Part shown: piece by piece, positions 1 through 12,588 of the stretch | Layout of the letters: the number at the start of each line of letters is the position of its first letter | How positions within the stretch are numbered: position 1 is the stretch's first letter | Assembly (NCBI RefSeq): GCF_020382885.2 | Contig: NC_058496.1 | Coordinates: forward strand, 7,804,501 to 7,868,500 | Direction: 5' to 3' | DNA length: 64,000 bases | DNA from: Scatophagus argus | Lineage: Eukaryota > Chordata > Actinopteri > Scatophagidae | Made by a program: the position numbers and the translations under genes | The notes under the pieces: model-generated | Told to the model about the DNA's origin: nothing | Seen by the model: the letters and a program-made list of their open reading frames with translations, nothing else | Databases searched by the model: none

Positions 1-1783
1 GTTTTCTGCTGTTGTACTGCACCGCAATGTATCCTACTTTACACACGAAAAGTGCTTATCAGACAGCAGGAGGATCCACTATTGGATCATTATAATTCAT
101 CAACTTGCAAACAAAGAAGATGGATCATTTTGACTGTCGCATCTCCTCTGAGGCTGATTTATAACAATGTATGTTGATTCCAATGATTTATGTAAAATGA
201 TGATTGTGATGATTTTATATAAAATATTGCTCTTCAAAGGAAATTCACTATAAGAGTCGTAGTGGAGTAAAAGGAAGCCTACACCGTTTCAAAATTAACG
301 CAGCAGATTTGAAATATAAAATGTCAACAAATGAATGTACTCTAGTAAAGTACATGTACCTCAAACTTGTACTTGGAACTGGAGTAAACAGACTCATTTA
401 CTTCCCAGCAGCACCCATTCTGATCATACAGAACAAAACAATGGTGGAGAATTAAAGAGCTCAGGTCACGAAAGAAACTCAAGACGAAATAAAGATTTGT
501 TCCACATGATGCTTTTTTTTTTATTGCAAATTAACTTTTTACATGAGTTGAAAATACAAGAGTAATTATTTTTCACTATACACACACACACTGCAACATA
601 TTTTAAGCCACAAGAGACATCAGACAAGCATTTTAAAACATGTACTCAAAACGGTATGGATTTACTAAAGAACCCAATATAACTTGTAGTCAGTATGTTG
701 TGAAAATATCACATCTGACATCTAAGCTAGCTTTGCCAGAAGGGGAACTTTATATTCCCTCAATCGTGAGGTTTAAAGAAACTGCACATTCAGTTTTATG
801 TAAGCACCTGAGAGCAGAGTGGACAGAGGAGCACTTGCTTTGGAAGAACAGTAAAAATGCATATTCAAGTCCTTGCATAGCACAGAAGTATAAAGTAGTA
901 ATGAACATTTGCTTCTAATTAGCCTGACTGGTTTATAGAAAGTGACATGTATAAAAATTTAAAAGACTACATTGTGATGAAAATCTGAAGCTGGGAAACA
1001 AGTCAAAGACTTTAATGCTAATTTAAGAATTTCAAATTTTAAAAATGTCTCTATAGTTATAACACGAAAGCAAAAAGAAAGAAAAAAGTCTCTGAATCAC
1101 TGTGGTACAAATTATTGTAACAAAGACTACTTTTTTGCATAACATTCAGTTTTGATAGTTATGTGTCTCATTAAATCTGTCAACATCAGACTCACTTATT
1201 TACTTTAACCTTCTGTGAGGTTTCAAAAACCATTGTTGACTGAGTATAACTTTGATTCTTAACTATCACTGTTTTGAGAGTAGGTTACGTATGGTTATGC
1301 ACACAAACGTGGTAATAAAAGGGGCTTCCAGGTGTCCCCAGCAACAAGATGAAAGAATAATTTGTTTTCTCTATGAGAGAATGTGTGACTATTTTGGTCG
1401 TGGATTTCATACACAGTTTGTTTGTGGTCTAATTTGTGTCACTTCAGGGGTCTTTGATGTGAAAAAGTTTGAGAACAGCTGCTGTAAAGAAACCAGACTC
1501 TTCAAGCATACTGAGTTTAAAACCGCAACTGTTGTGCCCCAGAGTCAAACAACAGTGTCGGGAAAAGGCACACTGAGAAAGCCAGAAGAGGCACGCAGAT
1601 GATCAAAAGTGCAAACATTTTGATGTGTAGCAACACAGTTTTATAAATACACTCCCGCAGTGAGCTGTCAGATGACCTGGAGGGGAGCTGTGTCGAGATG
1701 TAGACTGCAGAGCTGCAGTCTCCAGAATGTAAATGACTTGGTAAACCGAGTGGATCGCTGGAGTAAAGGGGAATGTCCTGCAG
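1..1783 (-). other. gltp 3' UTR and downstream flank
   Basis: This stretch is AT-rich with no coding exon I can support. A minus-strand AATAAA (plus-strand TTTATT at 520-525) would end a 3' UTR of about 1.26 kb, which is reasonable for gltp. The open frames here are short, lack family resemblance and do not connect through splice sites. Beyond the putative polyadenylation site I see nothing recognisable. Confidence 0.5.
520..525 (-). terminator. Candidate polyadenylation signal for gltp
   Basis: AATAAA on the minus strand, about 1.26 kb beyond the gltp stop codon. It sits beside a T-rich run on the plus strand. It is chosen by position only; other A-rich sites cannot be excluded. Confidence 0.4.
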
Positions 1784-3950
1784 TCACACTGTGTAATCAA
1801 GATCAGCATTCATCTTATTGTACATCTCATAAATAGCATCAACGGTGGCAGTGAAGTTGATGAGGAATTTTTTGATTTTTTCCACGCACTCCTCTTCCTT
1901 GACGTCCCGACCCTTGGACAGGGCCTTCAGGAAATCGGACTTATACGGAGCAGCGAACAGAGCCGCCTAAAAGAGCAAATACGAATGCTAAAAACATACA
2001 CACCTTATGTATTTTATATGCATGTGCATCTCTCACACATGACTCACCTTGAAGAGCTGTTGCACAAACCAGCCATGATACTTTTTCAGGGCTACTTCAT
2101 AGGCTTTGGTGACATTGACTCGAATGAGGTTTGGGTTGCATTCATCCTTTTCGCCATCCACCAGGCTCTGGAGGAGGACTTGAATAAAACGAAGACCCCT
2201 GGTTGACAAAGGAGACATGCACAGTGATTATGGTTGCAGACTGTGCAGTCAAATCTAATGAACTCACACAACTCAAAAATCTGACAGACCTGAAATGCAC
2301 AATTTCTCAAACCTTTTTAACCACATAAGAGCCAACGTCGCTCCAACTTTAGGCCATTGCGCTCCATGCATTTCCTTCTCTGCCTCCAAAATCTGCTGGA
2401 GTGTCTTGAACCGTCCCGGGTTGGTATCATAAACTGCCTTGATTTTCTATCAAGTAAAACGGTACATCTTACTGTATTGCAATGTTACTCAGAAAAGTGA
2501 GGCTGAAGTGACAGATTTAACTCAACTTACTGTGATGTTACCAGATATGTCAGCCTTAATTGGTGCAAAAATCGTAGAGCCAAGGCAGTCTGAGAAGAAA
2601 TATTTACAGAGGGTATGAATGAAAATTCAAGGAATGAAAACCTACACGTAAGTCATGTAAACAAAACTACCGGTCCATCAGAATATCAACACATTTGGAG
2701 CTTGTTATGGTGACCACTGTCCTCTATCAATGAACCAATGACGATGTAAATGTGAACACCGGACTTAATAACACTTCTGAATTGAAAGAAATTGTTGCAA
2801 ATTTGCATAATTTGTAACTATAATTATCAAAAACACTTAATGTTTGAACTCAACTGCAACTGCAATTTTTTTTAAAGCACCTCTGAAATACATTGGATTT
2901 TCATTGGATTTCCAGGAGCCATAGCTGTCCACCATTCGTAAATAAACAATTTCATGCAGAAAACATCACTGAAAAGGTCATTATTACACTAAAATCTTGA
3001 TATTTGCAAATACTTCTTTACATTAAACTGTGGTGCACCAAACTCGTAGTGCACCACACAAGCCAAAATCACAGACTTTCTGAATTACATGGACATTTTT
3101 TTTTTCAAAATGATGAAATTGTGCAGATAAATTACATTACATTTGAATGTTTTAGGTTCTTTTTTTAGTTTATATTATGTATGATACATACATAGCAGAT
3201 AGGAAAAAACTGTATATGTGATGTAGATAAACATTGTGTAAACAACATTTTACCTAAATTCTGACCTACACAAGACAAACTTAAAGAGCGACTTAACAAA
3301 AGTCCAAAAAGCTGTGTTTTGCTGTCCCCACCCTGTTGCACCTGCACCACATCAAACAGTGATGTCACAGGGTCCTGGAGTACACATGTACATCACTGAA
3401 GCGAGGTCAGAGGTTACACCACCAGAGTTCATCAAAAACAAGATTTTCATTTGGGTGGTAAGTTAATTTTTATGTAGAATACTGAAACACTGGCCCACAA
3501 TAACACTACAATGTAAAACAAATCTGCCTCGATTAGGAACATCATCACAGTATTATCATAAGGTGTCCTTCAATTAGTCTACTACAGGACGTGAGTATTT
3601 GGTGACAGGATAATGAAGAGTGAGACATCCAGACTCCTGACCACACATGGCTCCTGGCTGACCTACTGACACAACAGACAGCTTTCAGCTTCTGAGCCGT
3701 TAGAGGAAACTACTCATGACAAAATCCGCTCCATTGTGTCCATGTGATGCACGGCCACAACAATGATGGCAACGTATCTTGTTTCAGCGAGATTCACATT
3801 TTGTATTGCTCTCTTTATATCTTTTCCACTCTCTTCACAAGATTTTGTTACAAAGACACAGTGCCTCTGGAGGCAAGAGGCAATTCATCATCTCTCTGAA
3901 AAGTAACAGAGAGCAAGTAACAAGAATTAGTAGCAAACAGGGTCATTTGT

Positions 3951-3992
<42 letters not shown>

Positions 3993-5030
3993 CTTTATTG
4001 ATCCCGAGGGAACTTCAAGAAATTTGTTCAGTTCTTGGCTCTTTAAACACACACAGATCTCCATCTTTTCAGGATGGAGTTGGACAGAGTTTACTGATGT
4101 CACAAAACTACATGAAATACATAAAATAGAACAATAAAAATACGAGTTGTCCTGCTAAAACAGGACAGTCAGGAAATACAGACCTGAAGAGCTCTAATAA
4201 AGCAAAATAGTTTAAAACACCTGTGCAGGACTTTAGTAGCTTGTAGGAAAGTTGGCCAGTCAATTTGTGGGTCAGGAAAAACAATAGTGACAAGGAGGAA
4301 AGAGTTTAATATCGACATCTGACTTGGTTCCTCTCAAGGGTTTCACGTGGCAAATTCAATAGAAGACCTTTGGCATATTAATACAGAATGAAGTTGCACA
4401 AAGATGCCCTGGTGCACCATGCCGCCAGTGAATGGGCAAGGGGAACTCAATACCGTACTAATCAATTTTCACAACTTAAAATCCAGGCCAGTCGATTAAA
4501 TTATGCATGCAAAAGGATTGTGGACAGCTTGATTGAGAGAAACACGATCCAAAAAAGATTATCATTTGGAAAAAGGACAACTCTTCAACTCTTAGGTTTA
4601 ATAGAAGAGTTGTAACAGATTTCCCTCACAGCAAGTTTTGTGTTTGAAGTTGAAGAAACCCCACATGAAGAAGCTTTGATGGTGGAAAACAGGTCTATTG
4701 CAGGATAAATCATGCAATTGTGTGTAACCCATTTAACACTCTGCAGGCTTGGATTATGCTGTACTATGAGCCCACATGTTTAAAACTAATACTGCTTTAA
4801 CTGTGCTAAAGGCACAGTCTCTGACAGGTAAAACATAACAAGTCTTTCACATTTATTTCCACAATCCAGAAATGTCAAAGGGGCCTACATGGTCTCTGCA
4901 GTGTCACACTGTGGAAACTTCACTTACCAAAGAACGGTGGAAGGTATGACACAGCCTCCAGAAACGGTCTTGTTTCCACCTGTCTGTCAGCTGGCAGCTG
5001 TCTAAACTGGTGCTCCATTAACAGAGCCAT
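1784..5030 (-). CDS. gltp: Glycolipid transfer protein (complete, 5 coding exons)
   Basis: Coding exons in transcript order are 4928-5030, 2531-2589, 2313-2446, 2048-2198 and 1784-1966, all with GT-AG introns and consistent phase. They give 209 residues, the same length as human GLTP. The protein is a cytosolic all-helical carrier that moves glycosphingolipids between membranes. Residues known to hold the sugar headgroup and lining the lipid pocket are all present at the human positions: D48, N52, K55, W96, H140, W142 and Y207. The C-terminus is close to the human one (MYNKMNADLDYTV), supporting the stop at 1784-1786. The start (MALLMEHQF) aligns with the family N-terminus. It is transcribed away from tchp, with which it may share a promoter region. 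Identity is very secure. Which teleost copy it is, if duplicated, cannot be told from this window. Confidence 0.97.
3951..4022 (-). repeat. GATA microsatellite joined to a retroposon-like 3' tail, in gltp intron 1
   Basis: About ten GATA units (3951-3992) run straight into ACTTTATTGATCCCGAGGG. Read on the minus strand this is a unique sequence ending in CAATAAAGTATC followed by a TATC array. I know this junction as a common 3' tail of non-LTR retroposons in teleosts, with an internal AATAAA. The element body, if present, would lie at roughly 4020-4310, but I see no reverse-transcriptase coding there, so it would be a short 5'-truncated copy. The family is not assigned. Confidence 0.5.
4577..4613. 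repeat. Perfect 10-bp inverted repeat, gltp intron 1
   Basis: Arms ACAACTCTTC (4577-4586) and GAAGAGTTGT (4604-4613) are perfectly complementary around a 17-base AT-rich loop. It lies inside the first intron and has no obvious partner feature. Confidence 0.6.
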
Positions 5031-5122
5031 CTCTCAGGTCCAAACACACTCTTACCTCTGAAACGATAGCAAACAAGCTGTCAACCTTCCACTGCAGATT
5101 TACAGCGACACCAAAGAAGAAG

Positions 5123-5123
<1 letters not shown>

Positions 5124-5157
<34 letters not shown>

Positions 5158-5192
5158 ACACCCCACTTCAAGACAGCACACACACACACACA
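5124..5192. repeat. (TG)n followed by (CA)n microsatellites
   Basis: A TG tract of about 33 bases and a CA tract of about 16 bases lie 20 bases apart in inverted orientation, so single-stranded forms could pair. They sit just upstream of the gltp start codon, within its probable 5' UTR or core promoter. Confidence 0.85.
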
Positions 5193-5633
5193 CTGTGAGT
5201 CAAGCAGTCCTTCATTCAGCCCATTCACTGCTTTAGTCACCTACACTGAACTCAGACCGTGGTGCAGTATTCAGCTGACGGCTCGTGTGGTGGACTCGTT
5301 ACTGATAGATCCGGGTCATCGCAGCCTGTCGGGTAAAAAGGTCGATAAACGGCGCTTAGACAGAAGTCCAGAAGAAACACAGGAGCGGCAGCTGATGTGC
5401 TCTGATCAGCTGACACTAGTCCTCCTTTAATCACACATGCTGCTTTACTGCCAACTAATGGAGTTTTCTGGAATATCTCAAAGTGTATAGATGCATTAGA
5501 CTGTCGGTAGCCTGATAATCAGATTGTCCATTTATTTGGATGTATTATCAAATATGAATTTAGTTATTATTTCATTCTATTGTAATAATTTTAAATAATT
5601 CTAAAAAAATGTTGTCCAGATGATCTATTATTG

Positions 5634-5660
5634 AATAATAATAATAACAATAACAATAAC

Positions 5661-5697
<37 letters not shown>
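5634..5697. repeat. AAT/AAC trinucleotide microsatellite
   Basis: An imperfect AAT array with a central block of AAC variants, in the gltp/tchp intergenic region. Confidence 0.9.
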
Positions 5698-6516
5698 TGG
5701 TCCGCGTACTCACTTAGTCCTACAAAACCAGCACCTTTTACGTGTCTGATTGGAGACTCAACTGTAAACTCGTTTGACTCCAGTCAACTCAGACTAACCT
5801 TTTAGTTTAAGTGATGATTTTAAGTGAATGATTATAAAAGTCATTTAAGCTGTCCCATAAGTTGTTAATCGTCACGGATCACAAAATAGGACTTATGGTG
5901 CTTTAGAAAAGAAACAGATGTGAGAAGAAGAAGAAAATACCCTTCGTTTTTTTTAGACGAGTAAGCAATTTTGACCTGTGCGGCATCCCGTAGCGTGGGA
6001 GTAACTAGGAAGTGTAACGGTAACTATGGAGAGTCTGAAACAGGGGGATTGAATAAAAGCGATTTTTCTGTGTAGAAACACTACACGTCGACTGATTTTA
6101 ACAAAGATTAAGAGAAGGCAATTCACTTTACCTCTGGAAGGGTAAGTAATTGTTATTTATCGAGCTATGAAGGTCCTCGACTGCTACGTGCGTGTTGCTG
6201 CGCACTATTCATATTGTTTTGATTTTCCATATTTCCTTCAACGTGCTTAAATATTAAATATTACATGGCCAACCACACCAATAACATCAGAAAAAGCACA
6301 AAAGTAGCTGAGTACTCTCTGTATTTTGTGTGAATGAGGCGCATTTGGCGTCGTCGGCTGAGCGGTCTCACATTTACAGTTTTATAGGCAAGGTTCGACA
6401 AGCTGGCCACGTAAGTAGCTCTTGTCCGGTTAGTCGAGCATAAAACAAGCAGCGTTAGTTAGGATTAGCGTGAGGTGGTTACAGCCTATGAGGTTTGTTT
6501 ATTCTGATTCAGGTCT

Positions 6517-9500
6517 ATGGCTCTGCCGACCTTCTCGGCCCATGTGCCAAGCCGGTCCCGGGTGCTGGCCTCTCAGCTGGCCCGGCAGCGGGAGCAGGAG
6601 GCCCGGTGGCGGCAGCAGTGGGAGCTACATGCTCAGTACTTCAGAGAGCAGAGTGTCCGCGGCCAGAGGCAGGCGGCGTGGAGCTCCCGTCACTCCTACC
6701 AGCAGAGGTAATTTCATCCACCATAGCTGCTCATAATCTGTTACCACATGATTTCATCTAAGACTTAAGAAAGATAAGAGATCTCAGTAACAGCTTGTTC
6801 GTGTTTTTTTCATCTTCACGCACATGATTAATAGATCTAATTAATATAAGGGGTACGTAGGGGGCTTCTGCACTATTTTTTTATACCGTTTCTCTTGCAC
6901 TGAGATTTCTTGGAAAGCTCTGTAAGTAATTATGCCATACATATAAGTCCTTTGTATTACAAAAGTGAAGAAAAAAATGGTCACAAATTTAAAAGAGGCA
7001 GTGATTCACAAAGCTCCAGCAAATTATAGCTTATGTAGGCAGCAAAGAAATCAGTTGGCTTGATTTTTTCCTCGTGTAGGTGTAGGTGTAGTTCCTCGTG
7101 CATTCCTGTACAATATACTGTATGAGGTGAGAGACTGTAAATACATGTAATCAGTTCTGTTTTAGATGTACAATGCATTGTTGTTTGAGGTATGGTTGGG
7201 CAGGCTTACAGTACAGCCTTGCTGTTTGTCTGCTAATAAGAAATGGGGAACATTTCCAAGTGCTGACAAAATGTACATTGCTTTCATGAATACAAAGTCA
7301 CTGCTGCTTTTATTTGTTTGCTGATTATACTGCAGTTGTATTTTTATGTTCCCTTAAATTTATTTATTGTCCATAAATGTGTGGTGTTATAGTATGTGTC
7401 TGTGTGTGTTTTATGAGCAGACAAATGGCCCGAGAAAGACAACATAAATCTATTTTTGCACTGTTTTGTCAGTATGTCAGCATACCATAAACAGAGACTG
7501 AAGGAGGAAAAGGTGGCCAGACTGGAGCAGCGCAGGAGTCGGCTCAGGGCCATGCTTCAAGAGGAGCAAAACCGGCTGGAGGCAGAGCTCAGGGAATTGG
7601 TTCCTGACAGGAACACATTGGCAAGTCAGCTGGTGCAAAAAACTGAAGAGCTCCGTACAGCGAGGGAGGAAAGAAGAAAAAAGGTTGGATGTTTCTGTTT
7701 CAGTAAAGTATCATGATGTGCTTTTGTCAGTACACAACATTTATTGTTTCTCTTTTTTATCCCTAGCTTGCACAAGAGCTGCTGAGGGAACACTGGAAGA
7801 AAAACAACCCAGAGTTGCGAGAGGTAGCCACCTTAAAATGTTCATGCAAAAGTGACATGTTGCCAAACCTCCTACCTCAAAGTGTGACTGTTTATACAGT
7901 GAAAAATGGGCCTTGGGAATCTTGTGACCACTCTTAACGTCTGACGAAGAAAGAAAAAGGACACTTTTTGTCAAGACATCCACTTGATCTGGAAACTGAT
8001 CGGGCTCGTGATGCGGATATTCCATGACTTTTTCGTTAACCTGAGTCCAGTGTTGACTTAAGAGAAAAAATGTTCTGGTATCCTTTCCGCCGAGTGTCGT
8101 GTTCATCGGTATCTCTGTCTTGTCTATGTCACTACTTGCTCTTTTAATCTGTCCACAGGTCGAGTCTGCATTACATAAAGATCACGTTGTCAGCCAATGG
8201 CAGGAGCAGATATCTGAGAAGAAGCAGGTAAGACATTCATCACAGCTGTCAGATAAAACAGTTAAGCTTCACTCAAGTGTTTTTTGTTTAAAAAACATCC
8301 ATCTAAAAGAAGTGATTTTGACCATTAGGTCCTGAATTTGTGTACGTTCAGTTTTACTGAAACCAGATTAACAGAAAAATTGCCTCATGACCTGAATCAT
8401 CACCTCAATCAAGCCACTGATGATCCATAGGACCCACAAGTCATTAAACTTTGTCATTATCCTTTTACATGACTAATTATTTATGTTACAAATCAATTGT
8501 TAATTAAATGGTGCTTGTGTCATCTGTGAGTACAGTATCAAGTCTGAAATCTACTCAGCACAATTCCTTCAACCTGGTACATTATTGAGAAAGTTTGGAC
8601 ACCTACTGTAAGTGATCCATCTCTCTGAACATGTAGCAAGAAGTGGCCGAACAGGAGGAGAAGAGACGCTTTGAAAATGAGTACAAGAGGACCCGAAAAG
8701 AAGCTCTGGAGAGGATGAAGCAAGAAGAGGAGAAAAAGAACGAAGAGGAGCGGAAGTGGATGGAAGAACTTTGCAAACAGATGGAAGAACTGAAGATTAG
8801 GGAAGAGGAGGTATTAAAAACTTGAATAAAGTATTTATACTGCGAAAACAGTATAAATTTGTTAAGCTTTTTTTTCTCTCTCTCTTCAGGCAACTCGTCT
8901 AAAGAAGGAGCAAGAGGCTCTGCTGGTCAAGCAGTGGGAGCTGGAGAAGATAGAGCAGGAAAGGAGAAAGGTGGAAGAGAGGCGAAAGAAGTCGGAGATA
9001 GGGTAAGAAAAGCTCTTTCTGCAGATGACCAATCACAAGAAAGATGATACTTCACTCCGATGAGGCATTTGGTTCACTGGATTTGTGTTCCACCAGGCAT
9101 TTCTTGATTCGGCAGTATCGTACTCAGCTGAAGCGGAGAGCCCAGCAAATACAAGAGGAATTGGTTTGTCTACTTCACCCTGTTTTCACACAGTTTATTT
9201 TTCTACATGTAATCCGACTTGCATGGCTTTCACACCTACCTTGAATTCAAGGAGGCCGACCGTAAGATCCTGGCAGCCTTGTTGGAAGGGGAGCAGGAGG
9301 ACAGGCGGATGGAGACCACGCGAAGGGAAAGGGCCATCGCTGACGCTGCCTGGATGAAACGTGTGGTTGAAGAGCAGCTTCAGTTGGAACAGGAGAGGGA
9401 AGCTCAGTTTGACATCCTACACAGGTGAGCACCAAGAGTCATTAAACTCACTCTGCAGGGAGGGACCCCTGCTTCTCCTCAAACACAAACCAACGTATCT

Positions 9501-10687
9501 CATCCATTTTAGAGAAGAAGCTCAGCATGTTTGGGAGAAACGGGAGGCACAGTGGGAGAAGGAGAGGAAAGCCAGAGAACGGCTTATGCGAGAGGTGAAT
9601 TGATTTCAAACCAAAATGAAACTTTATATGAGTGTAATTTTTTTAAAAAAATGCAACTATTGAACTACAGCTCTCCTTTCTCCTTCTTGGCAAGGTGCTT
9701 GCGGGGAGACAGCAGCAGCTGGAGCTGAAGATGCAGAAAAACCGCGAGGCTCAGGAGGAGTCCCTGAGGAGACGAGAAGAGCTGATCCAGGAGCTGGAGC
9801 TGGAGAGAGAGACCAGACGCCAGGAGAGGGAGCAAGACGAGGGCCGTAGGACAGCACGGATGCAAGAGATAAATGCTCAGGTTAGCACTAGCACTGTCTA
9901 TAGTATTATTTAGGACTGAAGGAAACCTGGTCCTAGTTTCTAATACAGTTTTTATCATAATGCCACAATCATCCAAACCTGCGTTGTCTTATAAATGTTT
10001 CCATGCCTCATGCGCACAGCGTCTCCCTGTTGTGGGGGGGTTTCTGTTGTGGGGCAATTGCTGTAGGTTATGTAAATAATATTTTCCTAATTAATGATTA
10101 TTTCACCCACATGTACTATTAACCAGAGTGATCATTTCTATGACCCCAGCTTGCCTGCTCTGTGGACTGTAATCCATGCATAACTTTTTCATTTGGAGTT
10201 ATTGATGAGTCAGAGGATTGATAGACAGCAGAGGCAGAGGGTGCATAGGCCAAAGACCACATTCCTGGCCCTCTGCAAAATAGTGTAATACATGAACAGC
10301 AATGCACCAGGTGTAAGCAGACCTGGGTTTTGCTCAGATTATGCCATGGACATCAAAAGGGAGTTGGACACACCCGATACTTGTGCCATCCACTTTTGCA
10401 GGTGGAGCAGAAACGCCAAGAGCAGTGGGAGGAGCAGTGCAGGATAGAGCAGGAGGAGGAGGAGGACAGGGAGGCCCTTCAAATCCAGGAGGAGGAGCTG
10501 AGGCAGGAGATGCAGAGGATGGCCAAGAAAGGATACCAGGAGAAGGTAAAAGCTGAAAATCAAGCTGCAGGAAATTGATGATCCCAAATGTTCATATTCC
10601 AAGTTCCAAAAGTGCTCTTTAGCATTAAATTATGCTTGAAACGGTCTCTTTCAGATTCACAGCAGACCTCGATCAGCCTGGACATGA
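6517..10687 (+). CDS. tchp: Trichoplein keratin filament-binding protein (complete, 12 coding exons)
   Basis: Exons are 6517-6707, 7473-7683, 7767-7823, 8159-8227, 8637-8810, 8890-9002, 9097-9163, 9252-9424, 9513-9594, 9695-9880, 10402-10545 and 10655-10687. Phase is kept at every junction, giving 499 residues against 498 in human. The start [16 protein letters not shown] and the end GYQEK...RSAWT follow the family ends. Almost the whole protein is a charged coiled coil rich in Glu, Lys, Arg and Gln, with a trichohyalin/plectin-like region in the middle and C-terminal half. In mammals trichoplein sits at the mother centriole, binds keratin filaments, and activates Aurora A to block primary cilium assembly; that role is carried over from the family. 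It lies head-to-head with gltp and tail-to-tail with git2. Identity is secure. Confidence 0.96.
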
Positions 10688-11231
10688 GCAACCAGCAAGA
10701 CTGAAATCTTATTTTTACTAACACTCATGTGCCCATATGTAAATAGATGTTCCTGGTGTCCATACTTGTTATAAAGAGATTCAATCAAGTTAGTGATGGG
10801 GACGCAGTCTTTATACCCTAACATAACCAAGCCTTTCAAACTTCATCAAAACAAGTTTGAGTCTTTTAGAGCAAAATTCCCTCCCTTTGCTCCTTTTTCT
10901 CACCTCTGGACTCCGTTTACTTGCTGAGCCAGAGAAGAACAACACTGCAGCCCAAACTCTTTAACACAAGCAGAGTTTGGAAGATATTTTTGGAAATCTT
11001 CAGAAGACACACACTTGATTTGAATCACTCTAAGTTCTCCACATGTGGGCATGTGACTATTGTTTTAAGACAGATTTGGAAAAAAATGTCTCTTTTAATG
11101 AAGACTGAAACATTCATGTAGGTCATCTTGATGTAAATAAGGTTTGCATGTGTAGAAAATAATTGATGGATTTTTTTTTTTTGCACTTTTAGAGCTGTAT
11201 ATTTTCTATCCTGAATTTGTAGATTGTTTTC

Positions 11232-11237
11232 AATAAA
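11232..11237 (+). terminator. Candidate polyadenylation signal for tchp
   Basis: AATAAA about 545 bases after the tchp stop codon, followed by further A- and T-rich sequence. It faces the candidate git2 signal about 100 bases away. Confidence 0.6.
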
Positions 11238-11343
11238 ACAAGTAAAACAAATAATTTCAGTATTTTGTATTTAGACAACAAAAAGTACAACATGAGTAAT
11301 ACAAAGTCCGGCAAAACACTGCAGGTTTTAATTATAAATTAAG

Positions 11344-11349
11344 TTTATT
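11344..11349 (-). terminator. Candidate polyadenylation signal for git2
   Basis: AATAAA on the minus strand, about 1.24 kb beyond the git2 stop. I found no closer canonical signal on that strand between the stop and here. With the tchp signal it would place the two convergent 3' ends within about 100 bases. Confidence 0.55.
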
Positions 11350-12588
11350 TAGAAAATAATTATTTTTCTGTGCAACTTAACAGCTGCATCACATACATCC
11401 CTGCACTCCAGTCAGGTACAGAGAGGGACATTACCTTAATCAGATTTCAAAAAGACAATGAACTCTGAAACACTCAGTGAGGATGAATGTTGGGTTGCAG
11501 TTATACAGGAAACGCTTGCCGTTCTATCCCATTTGTCGCACATTAAATACAAAACTAGCAGCAACAGAACAGAGCACAAAACACATGGACATAAATACAG
11601 TATGGCTATTAGCTCTGAATAACATCACCAACACTGCAATGGCACACAAGACCGCAGAATACGATGCTGCGTGGAGCCTGTTAGAAACACCAAATCATTT
11701 TAACTTAATACAACATCTTGGCGCTGGTGAAGAATATAACTTGGCCCCTGAACAAGAGTTATTTGCATTCACTGGCTTGACAAATGGGCATACATAAATA
11801 GCTGCAATAAGTGCACTGCAGACCAGATTACTTGGACAGGGGACAAACTATATAAATAGCTTCTTCGATTGCAACAAACGTTAGCTTTGTAGAGCTACAG
11901 GGTGTGCATAAATGAAGTCTACGAACATTTAAAAGGAAGTTGGCTAAATGGTCAGTTTGTTTTTGGAGATAGAACTTTACAGTATGACAATGCTTGCACA
12001 GTGCAATTCATGAGAGGAAGCTCCTTTAGCTACAAGAACGACAGCAAAAGCATTCAGTGACAGGATTTATGAGTCATTTATGGCTTTTCAGCATCCATGT
12101 CTGTCTTTGGACTGATAACATTAACTGATAGCTCCATGTGGATTTACTGTAGTGTGCTTAATTCTTCCTCTCAATAAAAAGGTATATACATTATGGACTT
12201 ATGGATTAAAGATTATAGGTATGTGACTAAGGGATAGTTTTACTCTAATTGTCAAAGAGTAACTTCAAAAAACATGAGTTCCCAGGATAGCTAGCTGCTG
12301 TAACACGATTTGTTGTTGTTTTGGTGGTTGTTGTTCTTTTATCTCAAGACAAATTGTGCTATTACAACAACTTGGTATCCATAAGTAAACTTTCTGATTG
12401 TTTTTGTCCTTAATGCTCAGATTTTGTCCAGAGTTGGCTTTAAATATTGTCAATACTTATTCATAAATAAAAAAACAATGCATGCATATACCACAAATAC
12501 AAAAAAAACAACAAAGAAATCATTAAAAATACAGTATATATAAGAACAAAACTGAGATGCTGATGGCTTTGCAGCCTTGTAAGTGCTC

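Larger units (their letters stand above)
5031..6516. promoter_or_regulatory. Divergent gltp/tchp promoter region
   Basis: About 1.5 kb separates the two start codons, and the genes point away from each other, so both promoters must lie here unless 5' exons are missed. The segment contains a (TG)n tract at 5124-5156 facing a (CA)n tract at 5177-5192, an AAT-rich microsatellite at 5634-5697, and more CG-rich sequence next to the tchp start. A splice acceptor (TTCTGATTCAG, ending at 6512) lies five bases before the tchp ATG. A donor-like GGGTAAGTAA near 6140 would pair with it, so tchp probably has a 5' non-coding exon ending near 6140. Confidence 0.55.
10688..12588. other. Convergent 3' UTRs of tchp and git2
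   Basis: The segment is AT-rich and holds no coding exon. The tchp 3' UTR probably ends near 11250, and the git2 3' UTR probably fills 12588 down to about 11325. The only longer open frame (11477-11797, plus) has no family resemblance and lies antisense to the git2 3' UTR. Confidence 0.5.
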
